A DNA stretch of 15,609 nucleotides from LMUY01 sp964245495 (GTDB lineage: Bacteria > Pseudomonadota > Alphaproteobacteria > Acetobacterales > Acetobacteraceae). How positions within the stretch are numbered: the first letter of the stretch is position 1; each line of letters begins with the position of its first letter. Location: NCBI GenBank assembly GCA_964245495.1, contig CAXTNC010000068.1:1-15609 (forward strand), given 5' to 3'. The notes beneath the pieces are model-generated. The model ran no database searches and was not told the origin of the DNA. It saw only the letters and a list, made by a program, of their open reading frames with translations. This document shows, in pieces, positions 12,998 through 15,609 of this stretch. Position numbers and translations under genes: made by a program.

Positions 12998-15433
12998 TTG
13001 TCCCGAATTCGCGCAACGCTTCTCACCACCGCCTGCCTTGCTGGCCTGACCGCCGGCGCGGGCGCCCAGGTCCCGCCCCGGCGGCCTGCCGCGGCGCATG
13101 TCCGGCCCGTGGCGGATGCCGGCCCCGGCCAGGGCGGGACGGTTTCCACGATCAAGGTCACGGGCAACAAGCGCATCGAGAGCGGCACGATCGCGTCCTA
13201 CATGCTCGTCCAGCCCGGCGACCGCTTCGACGCGGACCGGATCGACCGCAGCCTCAAGACGCTGTTCGCCACCGGCCTGTTCAAGGATGTCATGATCACG
13301 CGGGACGGAAGCGCCCTGGTGGTGAAGGTGGTCGAGAACCCGATCATCAACCGCATCCTGTTCGAGGGCAACCACAAGAGCGGGGACGACACCCTGCGGC
13401 CGTTGCTGGAGCTGCGGCCGCGCGCCGTGTTCACGCCCGAGCTGGTGCAGGCCGACCGGCAGAAAATCCTCGACTCATACGCCAAGAAAGGCCGCTTCGG
13501 CGCCACGGTGACGCCCAAGGTGATCCGGCTTGCCGACAACCGCGTGGACCTGCTGTTCGAGATCAACGAGGGCAGGCTCACCCTCGTCAGCCGCATCGGC
13601 TTCGTCGGCAACCATGCGTTCGGCGAGGACCGGCTGCGCGAGATCGTCAGCACCCGGCAGCAGGCGTTCTACCGCATCCTGTCCAGCAGCGACAATTACG
13701 ACCCGCAGCGCATCGAGTACGACAAGGAGCTGCTGCGCCGGTTCTACCTGAAGAACGGGTTTGCCGACTTCGAGGTCCGCAACGCCACCGCCGAGCTGGC
13801 GCCCGACCACAGCTCGTTCTTCGTCACCTTCACGCTGAACGAAGGCGCGCGCTACACGGTCAACTCGATCACCATCGAATCCCGGCTGCCCAACCTCAAG
13901 GGCGCCGACCTGCTGCCCGCCGTCGAGCAGGAGAAGGGCCAGGTCTACGACGGCGAGGCGGTCGAGCGTTCCGTCGAGGCGGTGCAGGACGCGGTGCAGG
14001 CCCGCGGCCACAACTTCGTCCTGGTCCGCCCCCGCATCGCGCGCGACCCGGCCAAGCACACGGTGGACCTGGTGTTCGACGTGACGGAAGGGCCACGCGT
14101 GTATGTCGAGCGGATCGACATCGAGGGCAACAGCCGCACCAAGGACAAGGTCATCCGCCGGGAGATGCAGATGGCGGAGGGCGACGCGTTCAACGCCGCC
14201 GCCATCCGCCGCACGCGCCAGCGGCTGACCGACCTGGGCTACTTCAACAGCGTCAACATCACCTCCGCGCCCGGCAGCGCTTCGGACAAGACGGTGGTCA
14301 CGGCGGTGGTGGACGAGAAGGCGACCGGCGAGATCAGCCTCGGCGGCGGCTTCTCGACCGATGCGGGCGCCCTGGTCAGCGCCGGCCTTCGCGAGAAGAA
14401 CCTCGTCGGCACCGGCCTCGATTCGAGCCTGTCGGGCGTGCTGGCGCAGCGTCGGTCGGAGGTCGATTTCTCCCTGACCGACCCGTACCTGTTCGACCGC
14501 AACCTGGTCGGCGGCATCGACATCTTCGACGTGCAGAACAACAACCAGCAGATCTCGAACTACAACGAAAGCCGGGTCGGCGGCGCGCTGCGGCTCGGCT
14601 ACGAGCTGAGCGACCACCTGCGGCAGGCCATCACCTATTCCGCCGTGTCCCGCAACGTGACCAACGTCAACAGCAACGCCAGCCTGTACATCCAGAACCA
14701 GTCCGGCGGCACGTTCCTGTCGCAGATCGGCCAAACCTTGACGCTGGACTACCGAGACAGCCGGGTGGACCCGCGCAACGGCTTCATCATCCGCCTGGGC
14801 GTGGACTTCGCGGGCCTCGGCGGCTCGACCAAGTATGTCCGCACCAAGGTTGACGGCACCTACTTCATCCCGCTGGAGCGCTACACCGGCGACAGTGACT
14901 GGGGCATCGCGCTGTCCGGCAGCGCGGGCTACCTCGTCCCGATCAATCGGCAGGAGAACCTGATCGACCGGTTCTTCCTCGGCGGCGACAACCTGCGCGG
15001 GTTCCAGTCCGGCGGCGCCGGGCCGCACACGGTCCCGACTTTCGATTCCGCTTCGCGCCCGAGCGTCATATTCGGCAGCGACAGCGTGGGCGGCAAGCTG
15101 ATCTACACCCAGTCCAGCGAACTGCGCTTCCCGCTGCCCATCTCAGCCGACCTCGGCCTGTCCGGCCGCAGCTTCGTGGACGTGGGCGGCCTGGCCCAGG
15201 TCAAGTCCTCCGGCGCGCTGTTCGCCCGGGACTACTACAACAACGTCGTCCCCGGCGGCGTCACGCAGCAGCTGTCCGGCGCGAACGACCTCACCCCCCG
15301 GGTCGGCGCTGGCGTCGGCGTGTCATGGAAGTCTCCCTTCGGCCTGATAAACGTTGACCTGGCGCAGGCGGTGGTGAAGAGGCGGTACGACCAGACCCAG
15401 TTCTTCCGGTTTGGTTTCGGCACGAGGTTCTGA
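12998..15433 (+). CDS. bamA: Outer-membrane protein assembly factor BamA (Omp85)
   Basis: 811 aa from TTG 12998, as expected for BamA. It inserts beta-barrel proteins into the outer membrane as core of the BAM complex. After a signal peptide (MSRIRATLLTTACLAGLTAGAGAQ) come five POTRA domains at roughly 48-118, 119-195, 196-285, 286-366 and 367-444, each with the ILFEGNH/IGFVGNH/IDIEGNS-type beta start. The barrel follows (about 444-811) with the loop-6 motif LRGF (666-669, R667) and a terminal phenylalanine in FFRFGFGTRF, the outer-membrane targeting signature. The frame opens at GTG 12878, but that extension would bury the signal peptide behind 40 residues without domain character, so TTG 12998 is preferred. 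It follows rseP and precedes an OmpH-like gene by one base. Confidence 0.95.
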   Translation: MSRIRATLLTTACLAGLTAGAGAQVPPRRPAAAHVRPVADAGPGQGGTVSTIKVTGNKRIESGTIASYMLVQPGDRFDADRIDRSLKTLFATGLFKDVMITRDGSALVVKVVENPIINRILFEGNHKSGDDTLRPLLELRPRAVFTPELVQADRQKILDSYAKKGRFGATVTPKVIRLADNRVDLLFEINEGRLTLVSRIGFVGNHAFGEDRLREIVSTRQQAFYRILSSSDNYDPQRIEYDKELLRRFYLKNGFADFEVRNATAELAPDHSSFFVTFTLNEGARYTVNSITIESRLPNLKGADLLPAVEQEKGQVYDGEAVERSVEAVQDAVQARGHNFVLVRPRIARDPAKHTVDLVFDVTEGPRVYVERIDIEGNSRTKDKVIRREMQMAEGDAFNAAAIRRTRQRLTDLGYFNSVNITSAPGSASDKTVVTAVVDEKATGEISLGGGFSTDAGALVSAGLREKNLVGTGLDSSLSGVLAQRRSEVDFSLTDPYLFDRNLVGGIDIFDVQNNNQQISNYNESRVGGALRLGYELSDHLRQAITYSAVSRNVTNVNSNASLYIQNQSGGTFLSQIGQTLTLDYRDSRVDPRNGFIIRLGVDFAGLGGSTKYVRTKVDGTYFIPLERYTGDSDWGIALSGSAGYLVPINRQENLIDRFFLGGDNLRGFQSGGAGPHTVPTFDSASRPSVIFGSDSVGGKLIYTQSSELRFPLPISADLGLSGRSFVDVGGLAQVKSSGALFARDYYNNVVPGGVTQQLSGANDLTPRVGAGVGVSWKSPFGLINVDLAQAVVKRRYDQTQFFRFGFGTRF
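15424..15427 (+). promoter_or_regulatory. Possible Shine-Dalgarno for the ompH-like gene, inside the bamA end
   Basis: GAGG at 15424-15427, within the last codons of bamA, is 7 bases before TTG 15435. It favours TTG 15435 over the in-frame ATG 15450, which has no comparable site. Confidence 0.35.
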
Positions 15434-15434
15434 A

Positions 15435-15609
15435 TTGAGCACCAAGATCATGCGTTCCCCCATCCGGCGGGCTGTCGCGCTCGCATCCGCAGCCCTGCTG
15501 TCCGGCCCCTTCCTGCCCGGTGCGGAACAGGCCTCGGCGCAAGGATACTTCATCCCGCCGCAGCCGGCCGCTCCGAAGCAGGCCGTCCCCGCGGCCCCCC
15601 GCCCTGCTC
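15435..15609 (+). CDS. N-terminus of probable OmpH/Skp-like periplasmic chaperone (cut by window end)
   Basis: The frame from TTG 15435 is open to the last base (58 codons visible). It encodes MSTKIMRSPIRRAVALASAA and a hydrophobic run ending in ASAQ, a good Sec signal peptide, followed by a Pro/Ala/Gln-rich stretch (GYFIPPQPAAPKQ). The conserved OmpH domain would lie beyond the window, so the family is assigned from position: directly after bamA is where alphaproteobacteria carry ompH/skp, ahead of lpxD and fabZ. ATG 15450 (MRSPIRRAV) is an alternative start and would also give a good signal peptide. A secreted protein is secure; the chaperone identity is inferred from synteny. Confidence 0.7.
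   Translation, partial: MSTKIMRSPIRRAVALASAALLSGPFLPGAEQASAQGYFIPPQPAAPKQAVPAAPRPA

Noticed and set aside
13475..15028. 517-codon minus-strand frame opposite bamA, and similar ones opposite pyrH/frr and rseP
   Set aside because: Same antisense-shadow pattern, with no ribosome site or recognisable motif and fully overlapping conserved genes.
1..15609. Search for tRNA, rRNA, CRISPR repeats, insertion sequences, toxin-antitoxin or phage-defence genes
   Set aside because: No matching structures, repeat arrays, terminal repeats or diagnostic protein motifs were seen on either strand.

Overview
This is a chromosomal window from a very GC-rich Gram-negative bacterium, most likely an alphaproteobacterium of the Acetobacteraceae/Rhodospirillales type. 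The evidence is the strong G/C bias at third codon positions, the conserved order pyrH-frr-uppS-cdsA-dxr-rseP-bamA-ompH, and the style of the proteins. The genus call is inference. I see no tRNA, rRNA, CRISPR array, insertion sequence or phage gene.

Left part (1-2400), the only accessory-looking region. The minus strand carries a broken or start-less gene for a Gly/Ser/Thr-rich protein with a DUF4214-like C-terminal region, running off the left edge. It has a reading-frame break in a glycine-rich linker and no start codon at its 5' end. Diverging from it is a SAM-dependent methyltransferase whose C-terminal tail is typical of surface-glycan biosynthesis proteins. A GC-rich hairpin follows the methyltransferase.

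Middle part (2400-7790). An OmpR-type response regulator and an EnvZ-type histidine kinase overlap as one operon. Short repeats at 10-bp spacing lie upstream, which could be an autoregulatory site. Convergent to them is a small secreted four-cysteine protein of unknown function. Divergent from that is a DedA-family (YqaA-like) membrane protein, with a perfect 10-bp inverted repeat in the gap. Next comes a DUF485 (YjcH-like) protein overlapping actP, a cation/acetate symporter, without the acs gene usual in enterobacteria.

Right part (7844-15609), the classical alphaproteobacterial envelope and translation cluster: UMP kinase (pyrH), ribosome recycling factor (frr), undecaprenyl diphosphate synthase (uppS), CDP-diacylglycerol synthase (cdsA), DXP reductoisomerase (dxr), site-2 protease RseP, outer-membrane assembly factor BamA, and the start of an OmpH/Skp-like periplasmic chaperone. 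The genes are tightly spaced, with short gaps or stop/start overlaps. They link isoprenoid precursor supply (dxr) to lipid-carrier synthesis (uppS), phospholipid synthesis (cdsA) and outer-membrane protein assembly (rseP, bamA, ompH).

Nothing here amounts to a clear undescribed system. The observations most worth a second look are the frameshifted DUF4214-like gene, the 10-bp-phased repeats before the two-component operon, the inverted repeats before dedA and between rseP and bamA, the relaxed codon use and ambiguous start of cdsA, and the likely TTG starts of bamA and ompH.
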